Shown: one piece after another, positions 1-6,268 of the stretch
Numbering within the stretch: the stretch's first letter is position 1
Layout of the letters: every line of letters begins with the position of its first letter
Source: Acidobacterium sp.
GTDB lineage: Bacteria; Acidobacteriota; Terriglobia; Terriglobales; Acidobacteriaceae
Assembly (NCBI GenBank): GCA_003152595.1
Contig: PMAM01000358.1
Coordinates: 1,462 to 9,843 of the forward strand
Direction: 5' to 3'
Length of the DNA: 8,382 bases
Notes under the pieces: model-generated
Databases searched by the model: none
What the model was told of the DNA's origin: nothing
Seen by the model: only the letters and a program-made list of their open reading frames with translations
Program-made: the position numbers and the translations under genes

Positions 1-1356
1 CACCGCACCGCGGGACGATTCCGCCGTGCTCTTCCTCGGCATCAGCAGCCTCGGCGCCAAAGATGAGGGCGGCAGCCCGAGCTTCGCCAATCCCTTCACC
101 GACATTGCAGGCCGCGCCGGTAAATCCGAAGCCAACCGCTTCCCCTACACCTTCCCCACGGCGGGTCAGACGATCGACTTCTCGCCGTTCCCGCCCTATG
201 AACTGAGCGGAATCGATCCCACCTATGACGTTCCTTACGTCTACAACTTCAACCTCAACATCGAACGCCAGCTCCCTGGCAACCAGGTGCTCACCGTCGG
301 TTACGTCGGCTCTCTCGGCCGCCGCCTGGCGCGCGGCTATGAGGCTGACAAGGAAACCCTCGCCGGCCACGCTGACGTGGTCAACACCTGCAACACCATG
401 ACCGCGGCGGCCGGCGGCGGCGAAACCGATTGCCTCAACTTCGCCCAGACCCTGTCCCTCAATGCACCCCAGGACTTCCGTTATACCTCCGGCAATTTCC
501 TCTCCGTCGGGCACGTCTACACCGACGGCACCTCGAACTACAACTCCCTCCAGGTGAGCCTCAACAAACAGGCCAACCATGGCCTCTACTACATCGTTTC
601 CTATACCTATGCCCATGCCCTCGATAACGGCTCCAGCTTCGAGAGCTCAGGCTTCGGTAACGGTAACGACATCGCCGGCACCAACTGGGTGCCCGGGTTC
701 AACCAGCTCAGCTACGGCAACTCCGAGTACGACGCCCGTCACACCTTCCGCGCCGGTTACGGCTATCTCGTTCCTCTCTTCCCCGCCTGGAAGCAGCACT
801 ACCTCGTCAACCAGGCGATCGGCGGCTGGCACCTCACCGGCATCACCACCCTGCAGTCCGGCAATCCCGTCTCCATCGGCGAAAGCGGATTCAACCGCTC
901 CCTCTGGTGCAACGGCGCGGAGCCCTACTCCTTTTACGAGTGCCCCGACACGCCGATGCCTCCACCTTCAACATCTCCCACACGAACCCCCGCGGGGCGA
1001 ACAATCGCTGGTTCGATCCGACCATCTTCTCGCCGGAACCCCTCGGCACCTTCGGCGATGTGAAGCGGAACTTCTTCTCGGGTCCCGGCTTCAACTACAC
1101 CGACATGACCCTCTACAAGAACTTCCCCCTGGGCAAGGCCGACAGCCCGCGCTATATTGAGCTGCGGCTGGAAGCCTTCAACGTCTTCAACCACGCTAAC
1201 TTTGCTCCGCCCGACGGCAACCTGAGCGATGGCTTGCCCAGCCAGGGCGGCACCTTTGGCCAGATCACCTCGGTCGTGGTCCCGGTTCAGGACGGCGGCA
1301 ACGGCGATCCCCAGCCCGGACGAGCCGTCCAGCTCGCCGGCAAGTTCTACTTCTAG
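1..1356 (+). pseudogene. Oar-like TonB-dependent receptor, C-terminal part, apparently frameshifted
   Basis: This is the C-terminal beta-barrel part of a large TonB-dependent outer-membrane receptor of the carboxypeptidase-regulatory-like/Oar type that is abundant in Acidobacteria. The frame is open at the left edge, so the signal peptide, N-terminal carboxypeptidase-like domain and plug lie outside the window. Family wording is visible: VYNFNLNIERQLPGNQVLTVGYVGSLGRR (split as VYNFNLNIERQ at about 229 and VTVGYVGS-like text near 290), DARHTFRAGYGYLVP, GGWHLTGITTLQSGNPVSI, then ELRLEAFNVFNHANF and the aromatic end AGKFYF, a typical BAM recognition end. The frame starting at position 2 carries the homology to about CPDTP (941-955). 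From about 953 it continues in the frame of position 907 (DASTFNISHTNPRG) to the TAG at 1354-1356. That requires one lost base near 941-958. The cause could be a real inactivating mutation or a base-calling error. Individual receptors of this type have no predictable substrate. The family call is firm and the pseudogene status is not. Confidence 0.82.
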
Positions 1357-1366
1357 CCAGAAACAC

Positions 1367-1400
1367 AAAAGCGGAGTCTCAGGAATATCCGCCAGCTTTT
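1367..1400 (+). terminator. first terminator-like hairpin behind the receptor gene
   Basis: Ten bases after the receptor stop, AAAAGC (1367-1372) can pair with GCTTTT (1395-1400). Alternatively GCGGA (1371-1375) pairs with TCCGC (1388-1392) and is followed by a TTTT run. Either fold gives a weak stem. Its position right behind the gene makes a terminator role plausible, probably together with the stronger hairpin that follows. Confidence 0.4.
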
Positions 1401-1405
1401 ATTCG

Positions 1406-1440
1406 GGGCCGCTGCGGCGGCCCTTTCCTTTTGCTTTTTC
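1406..1440 (+). terminator. Rho-independent terminator of the receptor gene
   Basis: A perfect 7-bp G/C stem, GGGCCGC (1406-1412) with GCGGCCC (1417-1423), closes a TGCG tetraloop. It is followed directly by a T-rich tail (TTTCCTTTTGCTTTTTC, 1424-1440). This is a classic intrinsic terminator about 50 bases behind the receptor stop codon. Confidence 0.75.
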
Positions 1441-1860
1441 CGTCGACCCGAACTCGGCCGCCGCACCCTGTCCACACTCCGAATTACAATTCGCTACGGT
1501 TAACCAGTCAGATGGATCTCCCCGATTACCGAACCGTCGCTCAGGCAATTCCCGCTGTTGCGCCAACGGTTGTTAATCTTCCTCGAACTTACAGTGTTCC
1601 CAAGGAGAGAGCATCAGCTCCTCCGGATAAGCGACATCGCCAGGAAGCGATGGGTCCGCGAAGAGAGGGGCAGAAACTTCGCGCTTATCTCTAAAGATCC
1701 CAATGTTGCGGATTTCGTCGTATCACTGGATTGGGTCTTGCCCTTCGATCCGGCCTTCAGAAGCTGGATCAACTCGATACCCACAATGCGCCCGGGAACA
1801 CCGGAAAGCAGACTCTGACAGTTCCAGCCGCTTCCGGATCAGAGCGGACGCACGAATAAT
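1441..1860. other. intergenic stretch with no recognisable gene
   Basis: No coding region is supported between the receptor terminator and the tandem repeats. Short open frames exist on the + strand (for example 1512-1694, starting MDLPDYRTV, and 1558-1818). They overlap each other in different frames, lack a Shine-Dalgarno sequence, show no family I recognise and lack the G/C-rich third positions of the neighbouring genes. A small inverted repeat GAATT-AC-AATTC lies at 1481-1492. The stretch could be decayed coding sequence or a long non-coding spacer. Confidence 0.5.
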
Positions 1861-2068
1861 CTCCAGCGCAGCCGAATCCTCTCCAGCGCAGCCAAGCGCT
1901 CTCCAGCGCAGCCAAGCGCTCTCCAGCGCAGCCAAGCGCTCTCCAACGCGGCCAAGCGCTCCCCAGCGTAGCTGAATCCTCTCCAGCCCAGCCGAACCCT
2001 GTCCAGCACAGCTGAATCCTCTCCAGCACAGCCGAATCCTGTCCAGCACAGCTGAATCCTCTCCAGCC
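1861..2068. repeat. 20-bp tandem repeat array (ten units plus a partial)
   Basis: Ten head-to-tail 20-bp units start at 1861, 1881, 1901, 1921, 1941, 1961, 1981, 2001, 2021 and 2041, followed by an 8-base partial unit. The first unit reads CTCCAGCGCAGCCGAATCCT. There are two subtypes: one ending AATCCT (or AACCCT), and one ending AAGCGCT. The AAGCGCT subtype occupies units 2-5, and units 2, 3 and 4 are identical to each other. At the right end units 8 and 10 are identical (GTCCAGCACAGCTGAATCCT) and flank unit 9, giving a 40-bp higher-order period. There are no unique spacers, so this is not CRISPR. The unit is not a multiple of three and contains no stop codon on the - strand, which explains the long but meaningless open frames there. 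Confidence 0.95.
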
Positions 2069-2365
2069 TGCGAACACATCGACCTCCAAAAACCGCTCGG
2101 CATCCCCTGGCCCAACTTCTTACAGAAAACGGCCAGGTTCACCCCACAGCAAGCAGCGGAGGCCTTTTCGCTTCAAACATCAATACTCTGATTCCCCCCG
2201 CTCAACCAAAGGTACCCATTCGAAACCGGCCTGTCCCGTTTTGAAAACGCGCATCCCCAACACAGCCCCGCTTCCACCCGACGCGTCATCCCCCGCCATC
2301 CCATCACGCCCCGCATTTCCCCTGCCGCCCACACACGCCTTTCAGCTACACTGAGACCTTCCGCG
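2069..2365. other. intergenic stretch upstream of the acidic-protein/recJ operon
   Basis: This stretch holds no gene I can support. It is pyrimidine-rich on the + strand, especially from 2250 to 2340. A -10-like TACACT lies at 2347-2352, only 13 bases before the next start codon, without a convincing -35 partner. If it is used, the mRNA leader would be very short. Confidence 0.45.
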
Positions 2366-2863
2366 ATGAACCCCTTCTCCATGCACGTCGACAATCTCGC
2401 GTCGGTCAAGGACGACATGGTGGCCTTCATCGCTGGTCACGGCATTCGCCGCGTCCCCGCCCACGCCGGCGACGACCTGCCCGTCATTTACTGGGAAGAC
2501 GAGAACAACCCCGACAGCTGGAAGGACTTTGTCGAAACCGCCAAAGCCGCGGGCGCCGCCTTCATCACCATGAGCGACATGGTCCTCGAAAAAGAGGACG
2601 TCGAGCTGCTCATCGAAGAAGTCCAGGAAGAGGACTACGAAATCCAGGCCACCACCGGCGCCTCCGAACTCGACGAGGCCCAGTCCCTCGTCACCCACAT
2701 CGGCAAAGTCGGCCACCTGCAGCTCGGCTTTCCCCACCAGGGCTTCATGTTCGTCTTTGAGACCTCCACCGAGTGGTACGAGCGCTACCAGCAGCTGCTC
2801 GAATCCGTCGGCGACCTTAGCAACATCGTTTTCGAAGATGAGGACGAAGACGACCAGCCTTGA
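2366..2863 (+). CDS. small acidic protein of unknown function, coupled to recJ
   Basis: This is a 165-residue cytoplasmic protein I cannot place in a named family. It has no signal peptide or membrane segment. It begins MNPFSMHVDNLASVKDDM and looks like a mixed alpha/beta fold: a helix (about 10-24), a strand (IYW, 41-43), a helix (51-62), then AAFITMSDMVLEKEDVELL (64-82), and an amphipathic segment near 127-150 with FMFVFETS and WYERYQQLLESV. Acidic residues dominate, ending in the tail EDEDEDDQP (157-165). A weak GAG (2353-2355) is the only ribosome-binding hint; a second in-frame ATG at 2381 is an alternative start. Its stop overlaps the recJ start as TTGA, so the two genes are very probably cotranscribed and translationally coupled. 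That is the only clue to its role. The gene itself is well supported by codon bias; its function is unknown. Confidence 0.85.
   Translation: MNPFSMHVDNLASVKDDMVAFIAGHGIRRVPAHAGDDLPVIYWEDENNPDSWKDFVETAKAAGAAFITMSDMVLEKEDVELLIEEVQEEDYEIQATTGASELDEAQSLVTHIGKVGHLQLGFPHQGFMFVFETSTEWYERYQQLLESVGDLSNIVFEDEDEDDQP
2860..2863 (+). promoter_or_regulatory. TTGA stop/start overlap coupling the acidic protein to recJ
   Basis: The TGA of the upstream gene (2861-2863) overlaps the TTG start of recJ (2860-2862). No Shine-Dalgarno sequence stands out immediately before it, so recJ translation probably depends on ribosomes finishing the upstream gene. Confidence 0.7.
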
Positions 2864-4662
2864 CCCCTCCGGATGAAGTCGTAACCGCTGCAGACGTCGC
2901 TTCCGCTCCAGCCGCGATCTCAAGTCCAGGTCCCGCTCAGCGCTGGATTCTCAACCCCTGCCTCACCGAAGAAGCCGCATTCCTGGCCCGCACCGCAGGC
3001 ATCCCGCCGATCGTTGCCGAACTCCTCATCGCCCGCGGCATCGCCACCGCCGTGGACGCCGACCACTTCCTCCACCCCCACATCGGCCACCTCCTCGACC
3101 CCTTCACCATGCTCGGCATGGATCGCGCCGTCACGCGCGTCCGCCAGGCGATTACGGCGCACGAGCTCATCCTCATCTACGGCGACTACGACGTCGACGG
3201 CACCACTGCCACCGTCCTGCTCAAGACCGCCATTGAAATGCTCGGCGGCACCGTTCGCTTCCACATCCCCCACCGCCTCCGCGAAGGCTACGGCATGCAG
3301 CGCGAAATCCTCGAAACCGCCGCCCGCGAAGGCGTGCGCCTCGTCATCAGTGTGGACACAGGCATCCGCGCCTTTGCGGCCGCCGACGCCGCAACGGAAC
3401 TCGGCCTCGACCTCATCGTCACCGACCACCATCTGCCCGAGCCGGAACTCGGCGTACCGCGCGCCCTCGCCGTCCTCAATCCCAATCAGCCCGGCTGCGG
3501 TTATGCCTGTCGCGATCTCTGCGGCGCCGGCGTCGCCTTCAAGCTCTCCCAGGCGCTCCTCGAAGCCTGGGACCTCGATCGTGCCCGCACCAAAATCCTC
3601 CCCTCGTTCCTCAAGATGCTTGCCATTGCGACCATCGCCGATGCCGTTCCCCTCCTCGGTGAAAATCGCGTCTTCGTCGCTCTCGGTCTCGCCGAGCTCC
3701 GCCGCCCCGTCGGCGCCGGCCTGCGCGCCCTCATGCGTGAAGCCCAGATCGACACCGCCCGCCGCCCCCTCACCCCCATCGATGTCGCCTTCCGTCTCGC
3801 ACCCCGTATCAACGCCGCCGGCCGCATGGACATCGCCAGCGAAGTCATCGAGCTCTTCACCACAAAGGACACCGCCCGCGCCGGCGATCTCGCTGCCAAA
3901 CTGGAGCGCCTCAACCAGGAGCGCCGTGCCGCCGAAGCCGCCATGCTCGCCGAAATCACCGCCCGCCTCGACGAGCCCTGCTTCCGCGAAACCCGCTGCA
4001 TCGTCATGGACGGCGACAGCTGGCACCGCGGCGTCATCGGCATTCTCGCCTCGCGCATCGTCGAGCAGACCGGTAAGCCCGCGCTCGTGGTCACGCGTGA
4101 AGACGGCGAAGCGTACGGCTCTGGCCGCTCCATCCCAACGTTTCATCTCCTTGAGGCGATCGAGAGCTGCCACGAAATCTTCACCCGCTTCGGCGGTCAC
4201 GCCCACGCCGTCGGCTTCTCCCTCCCCGCCGATCGCGTCGAAGAACTCCGCGCCCGCCTCGCCGAATATTCGGCAAACCACTTCCGCGAAGAAGACCTCG
4301 GCAATCCCCTCGAGTGCCACGCCGAGCTGCAGCTCGATCAGATCAACCCTCAGCTCTTCTCCTGGCTGCGCCGCCTCGAACCCTGGGGCATGGGGAATGA
4401 AGAACCCATCTTCATCGCGCGCAACGTCCGCCTGATCGCGCCCCCGCTCTTCATGAAGGAGAAACATGTCCGCCTGCGTGTGAACCAGGGCACGACCTTT
4501 TCTGCTGTAGGCTGGAACCTCGCCGCCCGCGTCCGAGAACTCAACCTCGTCCCCGATTCGATCGTCGATCTCGCCTGGCGCCTCCGCGAAAACGACCACC
4601 CCGAATTCGGCGGATTAGAACTCGAGATCGCCGGCATCGCACTGGGCCAAAACGCGAGTTAA
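2860..4662 (+). CDS. recJ: single-stranded-DNA-specific 5'-3' exonuclease RecJ
   Basis: RecJ degrades single-stranded DNA 5' to 3' in recombination repair, mismatch repair and stalled-fork processing, and uses Mn/Mg ions. At 600 residues the protein is close to the usual family length. The DHH domain shows motif I YGDYDVDG (107-114), the SVDTG aspartate (D166) and DHH (189-191), plus APRINAAGRM (314-323). A helical connector (about 335-365) leads to the DHHA1 domain with WHRGVIGI (388-395) and GGHAHAVGF (445-453). The C-terminal OB-like region follows (about 490-600). The start is the TTG at 2860. It overlaps the previous stop as TTGA, an in-frame stop lies upstream at 2839, and no other ATG, GTG or TTG occurs before the conserved region. 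A coupled TTG start suggests low, linked expression. A degraded copy of its 3' end lies at 5987-6020. Confidence 0.97.
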   Translation: MTPPDEVVTAADVASAPAAISSPGPAQRWILNPCLTEEAAFLARTAGIPPIVAELLIARGIATAVDADHFLHPHIGHLLDPFTMLGMDRAVTRVRQAITAHELILIYGDYDVDGTTATVLLKTAIEMLGGTVRFHIPHRLREGYGMQREILETAAREGVRLVISVDTGIRAFAAADAATELGLDLIVTDHHLPEPELGVPRALAVLNPNQPGCGYACRDLCGAGVAFKLSQALLEAWDLDRARTKILPSFLKMLAIATIADAVPLLGENRVFVALGLAELRRPVGAGLRALMREAQIDTARRPLTPIDVAFRLAPRINAAGRMDIASEVIELFTTKDTARAGDLAAKLERLNQERRAAEAAMLAEITARLDEPCFRETRCIVMDGDSWHRGVIGILASRIVEQTGKPALVVTREDGEAYGSGRSIPTFHLLEAIESCHEIFTRFGGHAHAVGFSLPADRVEELRARLAEYSANHFREEDLGNPLECHAELQLDQINPQLFSWLRRLEPWGMGNEEPIFIARNVRLIAPPLFMKEKHVRLRVNQGTTFSAVGWNLAARVRELNLVPDSIVDLAWRLRENDHPEFGGLELEIAGIALGQNAS

Positions 4663-4696
4663 CTTACTGACCACTATCTTTTCTTGAAACATAGGA

Positions 4697-4725
4697 TTGC
4701 GCTTCTCGCGCTATTCTCCCATAAT
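4697..4725 (+). promoter_or_regulatory. candidate sigma-70-type promoter of the trypco2-like operon
   Basis: A -35-like TTGCGC (4697-4702) and a -10-like CATAAT (4720-4725) are separated by exactly 17 bases. Transcription would start near 4732, just before the Shine-Dalgarno sequence of the GTG start at 4751. This lets the cassette be transcribed independently of recJ. It also makes the in-frame TTG at 4697 an unlikely start codon, since that lies in the promoter. Confidence 0.5.
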
Positions 4726-4734
4726 CCTGTTTCT

Positions 4735-4740
4735 GGGAGG
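4735..4740 (+). promoter_or_regulatory. Shine-Dalgarno sequence supporting a GTG start
   Basis: GGGAGG ends ten bases before the GTG at 4751. It is the strongest ribosome-binding match in this spacer and decides the start of the following gene in favour of GTG 4751 over the earlier in-frame TTG 4697. Confidence 0.55.
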
Positions 4741-4750
4741 ATATGGAGTC

Positions 4751-5215
4751 GTGCCCTCTGCCGCAGGCAAGTCCAAATCGCGAAAATTGTGGCCCCTGCT
4801 TCCGGTCGCAGCGATCGGATATCTCGGCTGGCGCACTTATAGCGATGAACAGCTGCTTCATACTTATCAAAAACAAACTGTATTTGATGAAGGGCGTGAG
4901 CTTAGTCAGGTTATAACGGAAATCAAGAAACAGATCGCGGTTGAGCAAAAGACCACTGCTGGCGCAAATCTGGCTGACACCTGGAAAATCCACGATATTG
5001 ATCTTGAACTGAGCTTCACCGTGAAACAGGAACGAACTTCCGAAGGTCAGGCTGAAACAAAACTTATCGCGGTGACCGACACGCGCAACATCAGCGCCGA
5101 GCGCGTCCAGCGCGTAACATTCCATCTCCTTCCCGTCACCCAGAATTTTTCTCCTGTCGGCCCGACCGGCATTACCACTCCACCGCCGCCAAATCACGGA
5201 AAGGCACACCCATGA
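4751..5215 (+). CDS. membrane-anchored protein with a trypco2-like domain
   Basis: From the GTG start the protein has 154 residues. A lysine/arginine-rich N-terminus (GKSKSRK, 6-12) precedes a short hydrophobic segment (LWPLLPVAAIGYLGW, 13-27), which suggests a signal anchor with the rest outside the cytoplasmic membrane. Residues about 49-129 resemble the trypsin-co-occurring domain 2 (trypco2): an amphipathic helix ELSQVITEIKKQIA, a strand DIDLELSFTVKQ (82-93), a strand TKLIAVTD and a final strand QRVTFHLLPV (120-129). The tail is proline-rich (TTPPPP). Trypco domains are known from NTP-dependent conflict systems, where they accompany trypsin-like proteases and multidomain effectors; no such partner is visible here. 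The stop overlaps the next start as ATGA. Codons are richer in A/T than in recJ or the phosphoketolase gene, which hints at acquisition. The gene is likely; the domain assignment is from memory and moderate. Confidence 0.6.
   Translation: MPSAAGKSKSRKLWPLLPVAAIGYLGWRTYSDEQLLHTYQKQTVFDEGRELSQVITEIKKQIAVEQKTTAGANLADTWKIHDIDLELSFTVKQERTSEGQAETKLIAVTDTRNISAERVQRVTFHLLPVTQNFSPVGPTGITTPPPPNHGKAHP
5212..5215 (+). promoter_or_regulatory. ATGA stop/start overlap within the cassette
   Basis: The ATG of the exported-protein gene (5212-5214) overlaps the TGA of the trypco2-like gene (5213-5215). GGAAAGG lies just upstream (5198-5204). This supports a two-gene operon with coupled translation. Confidence 0.75.
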
Positions 5216-5943
5216 ACCCGCGACTCAAAGCTATCGGTCTATCCATAGTTGCTGGTTTCTGCGTAGCCCTCTGCTCGCCGCATGCTCAGGCAGACGCGGA
5301 TAACGTCAGTGGACTGATCGACGTCTCCATTTACGCCGGCAACAGCGACTACCTGCAATTTACGGTTCACCGCCCCAAAATTCCGCAGCTCTATGTCATG
5401 CGCGAGGTCCTGTGCAGGGTGAACCTCGTCAAAGCCTCCGGTCTGCATGCACCCAAATCGTTCCAGCTCACCAGCGTTGAGCCTCACTACTTCGACTTCG
5501 AACCGACGGACGCGGTCATATACTTCCCCGTCGGCGAACCCTCCGTACATTCGGTGACCGCCATCGTCTGCATGGCCAACGGTGTCTACCCTCAGTTCAG
5601 AATCAGCGGAATGGGCAAGGCTCCTGCTGCTCCCGCTATCGAGATCACTGGCTTGGCCGCCTCCGCTTCGGGGTCACCCGGTAAACCACCGCTACAACTT
5701 CAAGTAGAGGATGGCCTGCTGGTAAGCTCAACCGCCGCTCGACAGGAAAACCCCAACGAATGGGATATTTCCAGAACGCACTTCGAGGAGATCCTGAACC
5801 AGCTTCCTGACAAGACATTGGCCGAGCCGAAATCCACCACCCTCGTGAAGCATTTTCAGGAACAGCTTTCCTTCGCTCCTAAATCTGCGGTCACCGAGCG
5901 CTCGGTTCACGTCGAAGTACTCGGCTCGATCCCAAACTCTTAG
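5212..5943 (+). CDS. exported protein of unknown family, partner of the trypco2-like protein
   Basis: This 243-residue protein has a clear Sec signal peptide: MNPRLK, a hydrophobic core (about 7-21) and a probable signal peptidase I site after SPHAQA (27). There is no good lipobox before C21, so it is probably soluble in the periplasm or secreted. The mature part begins with a beta-rich region (about 32-132) containing two cysteines, C68 (EVLCRV) and C120 (AIVCMA), which could form a disulfide. A low-complexity linker follows (about 137-162, rich in Ala, Pro, Gly and Ser), then a mixed region with a probable helix THFEEILNQL (189-198) and a final strand SVHVEVLGSI. I recognise no family or catalytic motif. 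The ATGA overlap and the shared extracytoplasmic location suggest it acts with the membrane-anchored neighbour, perhaps as a ligand or substrate-binding partner; that is inference. Confidence 0.8.
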   Translation: MNPRLKAIGLSIVAGFCVALCSPHAQADADNVSGLIDVSIYAGNSDYLQFTVHRPKIPQLYVMREVLCRVNLVKASGLHAPKSFQLTSVEPHYFDFEPTDAVIYFPVGEPSVHSVTAIVCMANGVYPQFRISGMGKAPAAPAIEITGLAASASGSPGKPPLQLQVEDGLLVSSTAARQENPNEWDISRTHFEEILNQLPDKTLAEPKSTTLVKHFQEQLSFAPKSAVTERSVHVEVLGSIPNS

Positions 5944-5986
5944 AATCGCGGGTTCCTGCGCGCGAAATCGGAGTGTCGCCCAGGGT

Positions 5987-6020
5987 TTCGGCGGATTAGA
6001 ACCCGAAATCGCAGGCCTCG
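5987..6020 (+). repeat. degenerate copy of the recJ 3' end
   Basis: These 34 bases match recJ positions 4606-4639 at 30 positions, with a perfect 16-base core TTCGGCGGATTAGAAC. In the recJ frame the copy would read FGGLEPEIAGLD against FGGLELEIAGIA. Two of the four differences are silent, one is a conservative Ile to Leu change, and one is Leu to Pro. Weaker similarity may extend upstream (CGCGAAA at 5961-5967 against 4585-4591, with a 5-base offset). It looks like the tail of a diverged recJ allele left behind when the cassette was inserted. Confidence 0.7.
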
Positions 6021-6046
6021 ACCCGACCGGGTCTCACCCTCAGCCC

Positions 6047-6091
6047 TGGGTGGCCCATGTCCCTGCGGTTGGAGACATGGGAAGCGCGCAG
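6047..6091. repeat. palindromic intergenic repeat, copy A
   Basis: TGGGTGGCCCATGTC... contains CCCATGTC (6054-6061) able to pair with GACATGGG (6074-6081) around a 12-base loop. A related second copy follows about 73 bases later. The wording resembles the dispersed GGGTGCCCCATGTCTC/GAGACATGGG repeats that I recall from acidobacterial intergenic regions. No T-run follows, so it is not a standard intrinsic terminator. Confidence 0.65.
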
Positions 6092-6119
6092 CACAAGGCA
6101 CAATCCGTCCCCCCTCCTT

Positions 6120-6165
6120 TGGGTGCCTCATGTCTTTGCCGTTGGAGACATGGGGAGTCGCGCAG
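6120..6165. repeat. palindromic intergenic repeat, copy B
   Basis: This is a second copy of the same element, with CATGTCT (6129-6135) pairing with AGACATG (6146-6152). It shares with copy A the leading TGGGTG, the GTTGGAGACATGGG core and the trailing CGCGCAG. The two copies are in direct orientation, and each is a small inverted repeat. Confidence 0.65.
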
Positions 6166-6197
6166 AGCGCAAACCCTCCAAATTCACACTCCGCACC

Positions 6198-6226
6198 TCG
6201 ACACCACTCCCCGCGCATCTTACTGT
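6198..6226 (+). promoter_or_regulatory. tentative promoter of the phosphoketolase gene
   Basis: A good -35-like TCGACA (6198-6203) is followed after 17 bases by a poor -10-like TACTGT (6221-6226). The spacing and the position about 40 bases before the start codon fit, but the -10 match is weak. Confidence 0.25.
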
Positions 6227-6257
6227 TATCCCATAGAGCTACCGTGTAACCAGAATC

Positions 6258-6261
6258 GAGG
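6258..6261 (+). promoter_or_regulatory. Shine-Dalgarno sequence of the phosphoketolase gene
   Basis: GAGG lies seven bases before the ATG at 6269 and fixes that start. The downstream protein begins at the expected distance from the first conserved motifs of the family. Confidence 0.6.
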
Positions 6262-6268
6262 TCTGCCA

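Noticed and set aside
1861..2068. Possible CRISPR array
   Set aside because: The 20-bp units are directly adjacent with no unique spacers, and no cas genes are nearby.
1723..2142. Long open frame on the - strand across the tandem repeats
   Set aside because: It is open only because the 20-bp unit has no stop codon on that strand; there is no ribosome-binding site, and the product is a low-complexity repeat of the DNA unit.
2920..4599. 559-codon open frame on the - strand opposite recJ
   Set aside because: It is the mirror of a G/C-rich coding frame; recJ on the + strand carries every family motif.
4743..4919. ATG at 4743 as start of a small gene
   Set aside because: It is in a different frame, overlaps the trypco2-like gene, and runs only about 58 codons without any recognisable feature.
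5212..5943. Exported protein as a lipoprotein
   Set aside because: The residue before C21 is leucine, not Gly, Ala or Ser, so there is no proper lipobox; a signal peptidase I site after HAQA fits better.
6020..6033. GACCC/GGGTC hairpin as a terminator for the cassette
   Set aside because: The stem is only 5 bp and no T-run follows; no convincing terminator is visible behind 5943.
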